Source: Ceratopteris richardii (lineage: Eukaryota; Streptophyta; Polypodiopsida; Polypodiales; Pteridaceae). From it: a stretch of DNA of 64,000 nt. The stretch lies in assembly GCA_020310875.1 (NCBI GenBank), contig CM035407.1, positions 199,431,568-199,495,567 on the forward strand, read 5' to 3'. Under the pieces are notes generated by a model that saw nothing but the letters and a program-made list of their open reading frames with translations, did not search any database and was not told the origin of the DNA. Positions 52,412 to 62,460 of the stretch are shown here, piece by piece (the first letter of the stretch is position 1; each line of letters begins with the position of its first letter). The translations under genes and the position numbers were made by a program.

Positions 52412-55388
52412 TCTACAGTCCGTTGTAGATAATTGGAACGCTTCAATCTGTACAATAATACCCATCACAGAAGAGGCTAAGAAGGAAGACACTATTTCGA
52501 CACATGACGATGAACTGCAGCAACTCCTTAAACCAACAGATGACACAGAGAAACATCAACAGTTCTATGTCCCCGAAGATCAGCTGATCACTTACAATTT
52601 AGGAGATGAAGATCATCCGCGTCTTGTGAAGATAAAGCAAAACTTACCGGAAACATTTCAAGCAGGTTTAATCCAGCTACTTCGAGAATTCACTGACGTC
52701 TTTGCATGGGACTACAAAGACATGGAAGGATTGGATCCGCGCATCTACCAGCACAGGGTCATGCTGAAACCAGAAGCAAGGCCGATAAAACAAACCAGCT
52801 ACCGGATGAATCCCCATTATGCATCTCAGGTAAAGGCAGAACTTGATAGGTTACTAAAAGTTGGATTCATCGTGCCAGTAGAGCATGCTGAATGGATCTC
52901 TCCGATTGTGATTGTGCCAAAGAAAAACAAGCAATTGCGAATCTGTGTAGATTACCGGAAATTAAACGCAGCAACCGTACCGGATCCCTTTCCAATCCCC
53001 TTTTTGGATACCATGCTTGATAGAGTAGCAGGCCACGAGATGTATTCATTCCTAGATGGATACAGTGGCTACAACCAAGTGAATGGCCGAAGAAAATATA
53101 CCAGAAACTGCATTTATTACCAATTGGGGTGTCTTTGCTTGTACGGTAATGTGGTTTGCGCACCAAGCACATTTCAAAGATGTATGCAAGAGATATTTTA
53201 TCCTTACCTCACTTCCTTTATGCAAGTATATCTCGATGATTTTTCAATTTTCGGTAAGATGATAGCACACCTGTTCCATTTATGGTGCTGCTTTCAGAAA
53301 TGCAGAGAGTATAGACCCTGCTTGAACCCAAACAAATCTGTGTTTGCGGTTTCATGTGGCAAGTTACTTGGCCACATTGTATCTGCACAAGGTATCCAAG
53401 TAGATCCAGATAAAATTTCGGCAGTACTAGAAGCTCCGGTGCCCGTTACTCCAAAAGAAGTCATGCGCTTTATGGGCCAAGTACAGTGGCATGGGAGACA
53501 CTTACGGTGGCTTGCTCATTTGGCTACACCACTAAACAAGCTAATCACCAAGACACCTCGACAATTTGAATGGACCCAGGAATGCCAGATAGCATTTGAT
53601 CGTTTAAAGCATTTATTAACACAAGTTCCTATCTTACAGCTGCCGGACTGGGATCACCCATTTCATGTATTTGTTGATGCTTCAGATGTAGAAATAGGAA
53701 GTGTGTTGATGCAACAAATTGATAAATGGTTCAGACCAGTGTATTATGCAAGTCGAAGATTAGCTCCTGCTGAGAAGAATTACTCTATAACAGAAAGAGA
53801 ATGTCTAGGGTTAGTATATTCGGTCAAAAAATTCAGACATTACTTGCTAGGCCGTAAATTCACATTTCATGTAGATCATGCTGCACTTGTCTATCTAGTT
53901 CGGCAACAGCATCTAGGTGGTCGATTAGCGCGATGGGTGCTACTCTTGCAGGAATTCGACTACGAAGTCATTCACCGGCCAGGCAGTTCACATGCCTTAG
54001 CAGATTTCTTATCCCGCTTAGATTCTGGTGAAGCTCCGGTGGGCATAGATGACACGACACCCGTGATTTATGTGTCAGAACCAATTAATGAAGATTCTGT
54101 AGACCCACCTATACCATTTTCATATTATGATCAGATCTTGACCTTTCTCACTGATGGTTGCCTTCCATCTCAGACTTCTAAGGTAGTACGAAGGAAAATT
54201 GCAGTCTTTAGCCGCCGATTTCGGTTAATTGCCGGAGAACTATATTATGTAGATCATATCGGAATCCTACTTTGTTGTATTCCACCGCGTGAAGTTAACT
54301 CAGTTATCACTTTGGCTCACTCGATTCCTTCCGGTGGCCATTTTGCTGCAGATTTAACTCACCGGAAAATTCTGCAGAGTGGTCTCTGGTGGCCAACAAT
54401 GTACAAAGATATATTAAAGTTTGTCAAACAATATGATACTTGTCAAAGATCTGGACAGCCTTTGCAACATCATCTTTTTCCTCTGCAACCCATCTTACCA
54501 TTGGAACCTTTCTAGAAATGGGGTCTAGATTTTATCGGTCCGATTACACCTCCAACACTCTTCAGTAACAACCGTTACATACTGACCTGTACAGATTATG
54601 CAACCAGATGGGCAGAAGCCTGGGCTTTACGGTCTGCTACAGCCGTTACGGTAGCAAAGTGTCTGCTAACCGATGTCTTTCCACGTTTTGGCTTACCACT
54701 TGAAATTGTCTCAGATCAAGGCACTCATTTTGTAAACAATTTAATGAAGGCACTGACACAATCGTTCCAGGTCTCACATAAATTTAGTTCTCCTTATTAT
54801 CTGCGAGCTAATGGTTTGGCCGAAAGTACAAGCAAATCTCTGCTGAATATCCTTCGCAAATTGATCATGGAATCACCGGAAAGATGGGATCAACTGCTAC
54901 CTGCAGTATTATGGGCATACTGGACTACCTACAAGGTAACAACAGGATGGACACCTTTCAAATTAGCTTATGGCTTAGAAGCAATAGCACCAATGGAGAT
55001 AGTCATACAAAGTTTACGCGTAGCAATCGCTCAGAAACTTCTACCGGAAGACTCACCGTCATTTCGATTGGACACACTCAGAGAGTTAGACGAGCACCGA
55101 TGGCTCAGTTTTTTAACCATGCACGAAGTCCAACTAAGACAGGCAAGGATGCACCATCCAAACCTGAAGACTCCAGTGTTTTCGGTAGGACAGCTTGTAC
55201 TTTTCTATAATGCAAAGTCAAATAGATCCGCAGGCAAATTCAAATTACGGTGGTTCGGCCCTTACAAGATCGCAGAGCAAATCGGTCCAGCAACTTTTTG
55301 GTTGACTACGTTGACCGGAAATCCACTTCCAAAAGCAATCAACGGTTCGAAGCTGCGACCGTATCAACACGCTGCTAGCCCGCATTAA
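52383..55388 (+). pseudogene. pol: RT-RNase H-integrase of G (one TAG; RT damaged)
   Basis: The ATG at 52383 opens a frame to 54515 (TAG), which then continues unchanged to 55388. RT: FIVPVEHAEWISPIVIVPKK, ICVDYRKLNAAT, FLDGYSGYNQ, YLDDFS. Between 53084 and about 53160 the product is scrambled: a missing base and a later compensating deletion remove the motif-B block. RNase H: VFVDAS, TERECLGLVY, VDHAALVYL and ALADFLSR. Integrase zinc region: H-x6-H kept, but the first Cys of C-x2-C is Tyr (KQYDTCQ). Core: Asp in GLDFIGP, Asp in SDQGTHF, Glu in NGLAEST. The C-terminal block ends in a GPYKI segment, with no chromodomain. The product would have copied and integrated the element; it is now inactive. 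Confidence 0.9.
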
Positions 55389-55693
55389 AACATTCGGTGG
55401 TGGACCGCATTTTTTTACTTTACTTTTCCTTCTGTTCTTTCTTTTTCTTTTTAAATAGCCATGTTTTTGTCATAAGCCGCCCTCCCTACCAATTACTCGA
55501 GCATGCACGCCAAATTGAAAGCAGTATCATTCCACCACCGCACAATGATAACCATCAATTCCTACCCCCCCACCGTAATATCTCTACTTAATCTCTTCGG
55601 TTGCGCCAAAAAACGCTATTGTGTTCTTGTGATTTTGCTTGTGTTTTCTGTGTTCTCTGTATCCATGTGCCGTGCTCTGTTTTCACGTGCGCC
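55389..55693 (+). other. Spacer between pol and accessory ORF of G
   Basis: A pyrimidine-rich stretch (55410-55455, TTTTTTACTTTACTTTTCCT and onward) could serve as a splice acceptor tract for an accessory mRNA. No gene is visible. Confidence 0.35.
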
Positions 55694-57747
55694 ATGGAAG
55701 CATTGGCAAACTACGTAGCTTTCTGTGATGGTATCCCTACCGAGGTAGGAGAATACCTGCGCATCTGAGGGTTGGCCAACTTCGCTGAGCTGCCTTGGCA
55801 CTCAGTGGATAATCTCGAACCGTACTAACCTTCCAAGCCTTTGCCGAAGCCTTTCGCCTCATCCCACAAGGCCGTGAGAATGGCCCAAGCATCCCCATAG
55901 CTCGAATGACAGCACTCTTCCCCCGCTATTCATCAAACGAGTACGCCATCCTCTGCCACCCTGAACCCGAAAGAACTGCACTCCAGTTCTTAGTCGCTAT
56001 CCTAAACCTCCAGAAACGCACCTACGGCATATCCCGCCCGTTCTACTCCGCCATCGACCTTGCTGCACAAGAACCCGTCAACTTCGCATCCTTTTTCTTT
56101 CACTGTATCCATAAGGAATGTGTAGACATAGTGAAACAAGTCAATAAAGGAACTACCCCTCGATCTAGATTACCCCATATTATTTCATTTCTCTTTCCGG
56201 CCATACTCGCAGCACAACCACCACCACGGGGGCCCGTCCTGAGACATGAGGAGTCGATACAATTGCTAGAAGATGAGGAAGAAGAAGATGAAGAAGAGCT
56301 CAACCAATTGTTCCACCGGAAACGCATCAGGATTAGCTCATCCGAAAGTGAGGCACAAGGCTCAGCCGGAAAGAATAAAGATGACGATAAAGAAGACGAG
56401 AAGAACGAAGAGGAGACATTTCATGATACAACCACATCAATGCAGAATGAATCGTCGGCTGAGCAACAAGAACAGCAAGATCCAACAGAGACAGAAACAA
56501 TTTCGACCGAAAAAGAATCAGAGCAACAGGTAGACGAGCAAGAATCCGCTAGGGAAGCACTAGACAAGCTACTTAAGGCAGTGGAATCCACAGAGGCTAA
56601 CAATGCAGAAACTGAACAAACAAATAAGGTAACAACCACTCACTCTGCCCTTCCCAACCCACCACGAGTCAACCCCATTCCCCCACCGGAACCACCCCGC
56701 AGTCCCATCCAGCCCAGTCACCCCACCGAAACCATTGAAACCTCTTCATCCTCCCTCAATTACTCCCCACCAAATTCCCAGCAACTCCTCACCGCATCCT
56801 CTTCACAACCTCGCCCTCCTCTGCCACCCCACCCCATTCCAGTCTTCTCTGAGTTAGAATCTATGGGTCGCCTCTTGATTAACTTATCCCAACAACTGCC
56901 GCAACATCTGAAGCAAGTCACAGACAATGCACGAGATGAATTCCAACGTAAATTGGAAGTGATGGAGGCAGATATCACCCCCCTCCAAGAAGAGTTACAG
57001 GCAGCAAAAGTAGAAAACCACGCGCTCAACAAACAGATAAAGCAATTACAGGCCACACTCCAAGCACAAGAAGAAAGCACACACCAACGAGAAAAGGCAC
57101 TGGCTGCAAAAGAAGATTTACTGATAGCTGCCGACGCAGAGATAATAAAGTTAAATCAAACACTCAAAGATATAGAAGATACAAGAATAGCGCTCGGAAA
57201 CCTACTCGAAGAAACAAGAGTTCAGTTGCGGGAAGCCATACAAAAGAGCCAAGAGCACCAGATAGAAGTTAAGCAGGCAGAAGAACAATTACAGAGAACG
57301 AAAGAATCCCTTGATGAAGTTAACAATATGCTTAAACATCAATTACTCAGGGAAGCTAAATATCAGAAGGATTTAGCAAATGCTCGAAGAGAAAGAGATG
57401 CGTATCACAAAACAATACAGTTCCAGAACCAACAATTCGAAAGAATGGATAATCAATTGCACAACCAGAAGGACCGAGTCACTGATATGCAGAAGCAAGT
57501 AGCTGAAATGAAGACATCCAGAGATGCGGCGTTATCAAACGATTTCTATTTACAGGAGGCCTTTTTGCAAACATAGGCCGAAATTTTGCTCACCGAAGCC
57601 ATCGCCCTTAGCTCTGTTAGAGTAGATGTGCAAGTATTAGAACCCGACACCCTTAAACAACTATTAGAAACTCTTAAGAAAAAAATAGCCCTTACATTTA
57701 GATTAGCCAGAAATATGTATTTAGAAGGGATCATCGATGAACAATAA
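55694..57747 (+). pseudogene. Accessory ORF of G: globular head, low-complexity middle, coiled coil
   Basis: The main frame is 55906-57576 (556 codons). A likely earlier start, ATG 55694 (MEALANYVAFCDGIPTEV), is separated by a TGA and a frameshift near 55820. After TAG at 57574-57576 the same frame goes on to 57747 (LLETLKKKIALTFRLARNMY). Residues 1-105 are globular (FLVAILNLQKRTYGIS, NFASFFFHCIHKECVDIVKQ), with a layout like the head of ORF A in element E and possibly a plant-mobile-type domain. Then come acidic repeats, a Pro-rich region with PPxP motifs, and from about 310 to the end an almost unbroken coiled coil. No membrane segment. Its base composition (C-rich) differs from the AT-rich surroundings. 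Family not identified; function unknown. Confidence 0.75.
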
Positions 57748-57762
57748 TTTTGTAAACAAAAA

Positions 57763-57795
57763 TGACTTGCGGGTTCGAGTCCATCGTGCGTGCCA
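57763..57795 (+). other. tRNA 3'-end-like sequence at the 3' LTR border of G
   Basis: GCGGGTTCGAGTCC at 57769-57782 contains a perfect RNA polymerase III B-box / T-loop (GGTTCGAGTCC), and the segment ends in CCA at 57793-57795, one base from the LTR. No 5' half of a tRNA is present, so it is not a tRNA gene. It sits where the polypurine tract is expected. Confidence 0.55.
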
Positions 57796-57796
57796 G

Positions 57797-58673
57797 TGTT
57801 AGTCGGCCGCTGGAGTGGGATAGATGTAACGGATGCCAGATGTAACGGAGTTTCTTGAATTACGCGCGAAAAAGTTGGTACGCGCATCCTGTAAAATTTA
57901 TATAAAGCAATGAAAGGAGAATGGTCAGAGAGACGTCTTTTCTGGAATTGCCAGATTGTTCGCCTGAACATTTGTGAGATTATTGTTTACATTGTTGTGA
58001 AGTCTTGAGTATTGTTGGGTGATTGAGTATGTTCTGCATCGTCTGTTCATACTGTAGTTCACCGTAACGAGTAGTTGAATGACAGATTGTGTGTCTGAGT
58101 ACTATCATCGTATTGTATTACTATGTGTTCTTCAGTTATTTTTGTACTCTCAATCGTGTTGAGTAGTTATATTACCGTATGAGTTGAATAGGTAACCTGA
58201 TGCATTGTTGAATACGTTCTATTTGTTTATTGAACGTATTGTATTCGGTGACGAGGACGAACTATTGCTTTCGGTAAACGTGAACTTTTATTTGAGTTCG
58301 TTGTGAAGTGTGGTGACGAGTGAATCTGTCAGCTATAATATTTGCTCTGGTTGATTCATTACATACTAGTGAGTCTGTAGAATGGACTACTGCTCTGTTC
58401 CAATAGCAGGTTAGTCTGGAGAAGTTCGGTACGCAGGAATATAGAGATCAAGTATTGTTTAGTTAATGCTAGGAACTGAGCTAAGACGCGCATTCATGTT
58501 TTTGATATCGTGACGAAGATTTGGGAAATAAGTACAGGGCCTCTGTCTAACAGACCCCTACCACTCCCAAGAACCCACGCTTGTCTGGTAACGCCTTTCG
58601 GCCAGTGAGTAATGATACTTAAAGTTTAACACATTTTACGGTGAAACACTGCTCCATGGTGAATACTTTAACA
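57797..58673 (+). repeat. 3' LTR of G (877 bp)
   Basis: Same length as the 5' LTR, about 97.8 percent identical by eye. It ends TTTAACA followed by the CAAC target duplication. Confidence 0.95.
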
Positions 58674-59560
58674 CAACCCAATTCAGATCTGTGTATCCAT
58701 GAACCTACAAACCTACACCAGCTTCATAAAACAATGCACAATCCAAAATCACTAAAATAAAGTAGATTGTACCTCAAAGCATCAAAATGCGATTTCTTGG
58801 GAACCTGCATAAATTGACTTTCAAGTCCAACTGTGTAGCTTAGATCAGGCCTTGTAATTGTGAGGTATATAAAACTTTCAACAATTTTCCTATACATAAT
58901 AGCATTTTCCGATGTTTCACCTGATGTAGTATCCAACTTCAAATTTTCATCTACTGGAATAGAGATTGGCTTGCAATCATCCATACCATACTTTTGTAGC
59001 ATATTCAAGGCATATTGCCTTTGGGACATCCATATACCTATCTCTATATGTATAAACTCAATGCCCAAAAAATAGCACAACACACCAAGATCTTTCATGT
59101 CAAATTCTTGCATAAGGACTTACTTTAACTCTTTAATGATTTCTTCATTATCACCTCCTACAATCAAGTCATCGACATAAATAGCCACAATCATGATTCC
59201 ATCATCAGCCATTCTTGCATATAATGAATAATATCCATGACATGTAGAAAATCCAATGGTGGTTAAGCAATCATCAATCCTTGCATGCCAAGCATGAGGG
59301 GCTTGTGTAAGCCCATACAAAGCCTTTGCAACCTCCAAATATATTGTGGGTGCTTTGAATCTTCATATCCTTGTGATTGGTCCATGTGTACTTCTTCTTG
59401 TACCTCACCATGTAAGAAAGAATTCTTCACATCCATCTGATGCAAAGTCCATCCTTGTGTTGTAGCTAATGCAACAAGTTCTCTCATAGTGGACATTTTA
59501 GCTACATGGTTGAATGTTTCTTCATAATCAATGCCATATGTGTGCATATCCGTTGACTAC
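58674..59560 (-). pseudogene. pol: Copia B reverse transcriptase piece
   Basis: On the minus strand: a DYEETFNHVAKMSTMRELVA block, HQMDVKNSFLHGEVQEEVHM (59460-59400), KALYGLTQAPHAWHARID, the active site YVDDLIVGGDNEE (about 59175-59140), DMKDLGVLCYFLGIEF and the ITRPDLSYTVGLESQFMQVP connection. Frames 59547-59263, 59338-59120 and 59113-58724 overlap or follow each other with shifts and a stop. The RNase H start (HGYTDLNWV) is cut at 58674 by element G and resumes at 48703. The active-site motif itself is intact. Confidence 0.8.
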
Positions 59561-60396
59561 CAATTGTGCTTTATATGTACATTATTTTTCCAAGGTGTAG
59601 TCACTTATTGACATGCTCTTTTTCTCCAATGTATGTAGCTCATTCTTGAGTTGCAATTTTTATGCCTTGTATTGGTCTCATACAAGATTCCAAGCCTCTT
59701 TCGGAGACTTGGCATCTTGTATGTGCCCAATCATGCTATCCTCTATGCTAAAAGATAGCCAATAAATTACCTATCATGCTCCTTGATTCCATTCTTCATA
59801 TGCTCTTAACTAGTCTATAGTCTGATTCCTCTCTAGTAACTACAGAGCATTTTTGTTCTCTACTTCGATATACTTCTAGTAGCCTTTTCCATCAAGAAAT
59901 TTGTCATTCTGAATCTCCAATCATGGAAGTTATTCCTATCTAGCTTATTGCTCATAAGCTAAATGATTCTATCTGCACTTGTCATTTCTATAGCAATTTG
60001 CAACATTACAAAAACACTAGAAGTAGTATCTCTACTTGAATAACTATGGTGTGATTGTTCGATCTCAGAAAAACATAGTTTCTGTGTATCAATACTACAA
60101 GGAATTTCTTGAAATTTTGGACTTGGAATATTTGAGTGTTTCCAAACAGCATGCAAGTTGTAGTTTTGCAGACTAACTTGAATTTCCCATGGGCCCCACC
60201 TTGCAAGCTCAAAATGGGGGTTGAAATGGCTCCAAAATAGAAATCTTAGAAAAATGAGTGACCCTAAATGAAATACTTCCAAAAATATTTTGATGCCTTC
60301 TACCTTGACACCAATTTTCATAGCAATCTGAGCTCACTTGTAAATTGCATTTTCTCTAGGCCTTCTCACATACTCTTTCTTATCAGCATTCACAGT
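59561..60396 (-). pseudogene. gag: Copia B gag scrap and leader, fused to RT by deletion
   Basis: Near 59960-59870 the product reads ISNKLDRNNFHDWRFRMTNFL, the copia gag N-terminus. Further gag-like text with stops follows to about 59600 and then passes straight into the RT block, so the rest of gag, protease and integrase are gone. From 60321 to 59959 a 120-codon frame runs in front of and into gag. It has no similarity I know and is probably leader sequence. Confidence 0.6.
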
Positions 60397-60409
60397 GGCT
60401 TTGATACCA
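60397..60409 (-). other. Primer binding site of copia B (initiator-Met tRNA)
   Basis: The minus strand is TGGTATCAAAGCC, one change from TGGTATCAGAGC, immediately after the LTR end GTGACA. Confidence 0.85.
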
Positions 60410-60786
60410 TGTCACAAAGAAGGAGATAAGGAAGAGGTCTCACTCACACACTCTCACACTCAAAGAGGAGCACATATATAGATTGAGGCATGGAAGAATA
60501 ATCTTCTTCTTCTTCTACTACTACTACATACAAGGAATAGACAAGAATGACTTTATACAACAATACATCTAGTGCAAAATATAAAGAACAATACATAAGG
60601 GAAAACCCAATGTCCACGAATGAGTGAGTTGGAAAGAAAAAGGGGACCATCACCTGAGATAGATAAATCTAGTAAAGCTCATTAAAGTATCCCTCACATA
60701 CAGTGGTGTGATGACTATACATGTCAGAGAAATGAAGAAGTGATACTTCTCATCCTCAATCATCTCATCTTGAGATTGATATGTCA
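60410..60786 (-). repeat. 5' LTR of copia B
   Basis: TGTCACAAAGAAGG...TTGATATGTCA on the plus strand, the counterpart of 47872-48243. The two differ by small insertions (for example extra CTACTA repeats near 60515) and many substitutions. Confidence 0.85.
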
Positions 60787-61690
60787 ACAGTCATGACATG
60801 ATGCACAAATAATTTTTTTACATCATTGAAAAGTATGTGTGATTCTAAGATTTTAATATTTAGATGGGTAGGTTAGAGGATACATTGGGTTTCAATGGTA
60901 CATTACTTTTAGTTGTGCTAGTTACCTTACTGATTAGACATGGATGGGAAGTTTTTTTTATATGAGAAGAAAAGTGAGTCATATGTTGGCTCTTAGTTAC
61001 ATGAAATAGGGGTATGAAATCTTGAAAATGGAACTTCTTAGATTGTGTTGACTGATTGATAGCACTAATGAGAATTTGTATGTTGTTTCTCATATTGTTC
61101 CTATGTTGCGTGATGATCTTAGCTCATGATGCAACTCTAATAGGAAGTTAAACTCAAGATGTTCTATGTTATATTAGTTTTGTACGAGTTGTTAGAAGAA
61201 TGGAAAGGATTTTGTTTCATTGTAACCTAGCACTCATATTTTAACTACAGAATAGTATGACGTAATTTGCACACTTCATCAAATGTATTGAATGTATATG
61301 ACTGATTAAGAAAATGTCAACTATTATATATTATTTTGGAAAATAGATTAGATGTCTTGTTTTGTTTCTCACAATATCAATTTCCATCAAGAAAACAATA
61401 ATAAATGTATAACACTTCCATGCAATTGTGTTTACATGGATTTTATCATAAAATGAACCCTCTATGGGTATGATACTCTAATCTCACATTCTTGTTGGGA
61501 TGATTGCAATAAACAAGCTTATTTACTTATACAAGAGATAAAACTCACCTCATGGAATAGAATTTGAGAAAGTACGAACCAATTCTTGAAGAATGTTTGA
61601 CACATCTTAGTTTAGCCATTTCCTAAGTAACCATTTCCTAAAATTGTGTAAGTATACATGGTGTGACGAATAACATCCAAGGTGTGATGA
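60787..61690. other. Unassigned AT-rich sequence
   Basis: Nothing recognisable beyond short, unsupported open frames. Confidence 0.45.
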
Positions 61691-61699
61691 CTAAGAGCT

Positions 61700-62460
61700 A
61701 ATGGTTAGAAGTTGTGTGTGAGCACATGTATGGAACATGTTACAACTAACAACTAACTAGAAATTGATAAGCTTCAACTATCAAATAATAGGAAGTAGCT
61801 AACATCTAATTAATGAGTAAGTAGCTAACTAACAATTAAGTATCTAAAAATTATTACTAATAGCAAACAAGAAATTCCTAATTGCTATAGCTAACTAGAA
61901 GTAGGTAACATGTAGCTAATCGATAGGTTACATAATAACTAATAGGAATCATTGATAGCGATCAACAAATCGACAACATGCAGCTAACAAGAAATCAAAT
62001 AGCTAACATGAATTAGCTAACATCAAGCTATTTGATAAGTTACAATTAATGTCTAATAGGAAGAAGCTAACATCTAACTAACCAATAAGTAGCTAACTAT
62101 CAAGTAGCTAAGTTACAACTAAGTAGCTAACAAGTTACAACTAATAGCTAACACAAAGTCACTAATAACTAACAGAATGATTATTAGATATAAGGAAATA
62201 AATAATCATAACTAACAAGTTACAACTTATGGATAACAAGAAATAGCTAACATGTAAAATATTAGACAATTAGGTTGGTTTCAGACAATAGGAAGGCACT
62301 CACAATCTTCTTTGTAACCTATGTACCACCAGAATAGTTTGAATCATCCATATATTTGAAGCAGTTAACATGTAAATAGCTAATAGTTTATCGATATAGC
62401 TAATAATTGACCAACATAGCTAACAATCTTTATAGGATCAAAGTACTTAACATAATTCTA
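61700..62460. repeat. Irregular TAGCTAAC repeat field
   Basis: Dozens of copies of TAGCTAAC, AACTAAC and CAAGTAGCTAA-like words with irregular spacing, interleaved with AATAG/GATAAG words. The pattern suggests an old, diverged short-unit satellite; I could not fix a single period. Confidence 0.6.

Larger units (their letters stand above)
48704..58673 (+). mobile_element. Element G: gypsy retrotransposon with accessory ORF, nested in copia B
   Basis: 9,970 bp, plus strand. Both LTRs are 877 bp (TGTTAGTC...TTTAACA) and differ at about 19 positions by eye, mostly transitions. The flanking 4-bp CAAC (48700-48703 and 58674-58677) is the target duplication; removing the element restores the RNase H frame of copia B. 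It has gag, protease, RT-RNase H, integrase (no chromodomain) and a long sense ORF after pol. Stops and shifts make it inactive. Confidence 0.95.
47872..60786 (-). mobile_element. Copia B, short deletion derivative, split by gypsy G
   Basis: LTRs of about 372 and 377 bp (47872-48243 and 60410-60786), a primer site and a polypurine tract define a minus-strand copia element. Without the inserted element G (48704-58673) it is only about 2.95 kb. Gag remains as a scrap, protease and integrase are missing, and RT-RNase H is partial. I could not find a convincing target duplication. Confidence 0.85.

Noticed and set aside
57763..57795. Functional tRNA gene
   Set aside because: Only a T-arm/B-box and CCA are present. 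There is no A box, anticodon arm or matching acceptor strand upstream, and CCA is not encoded in plant nuclear tRNA genes.
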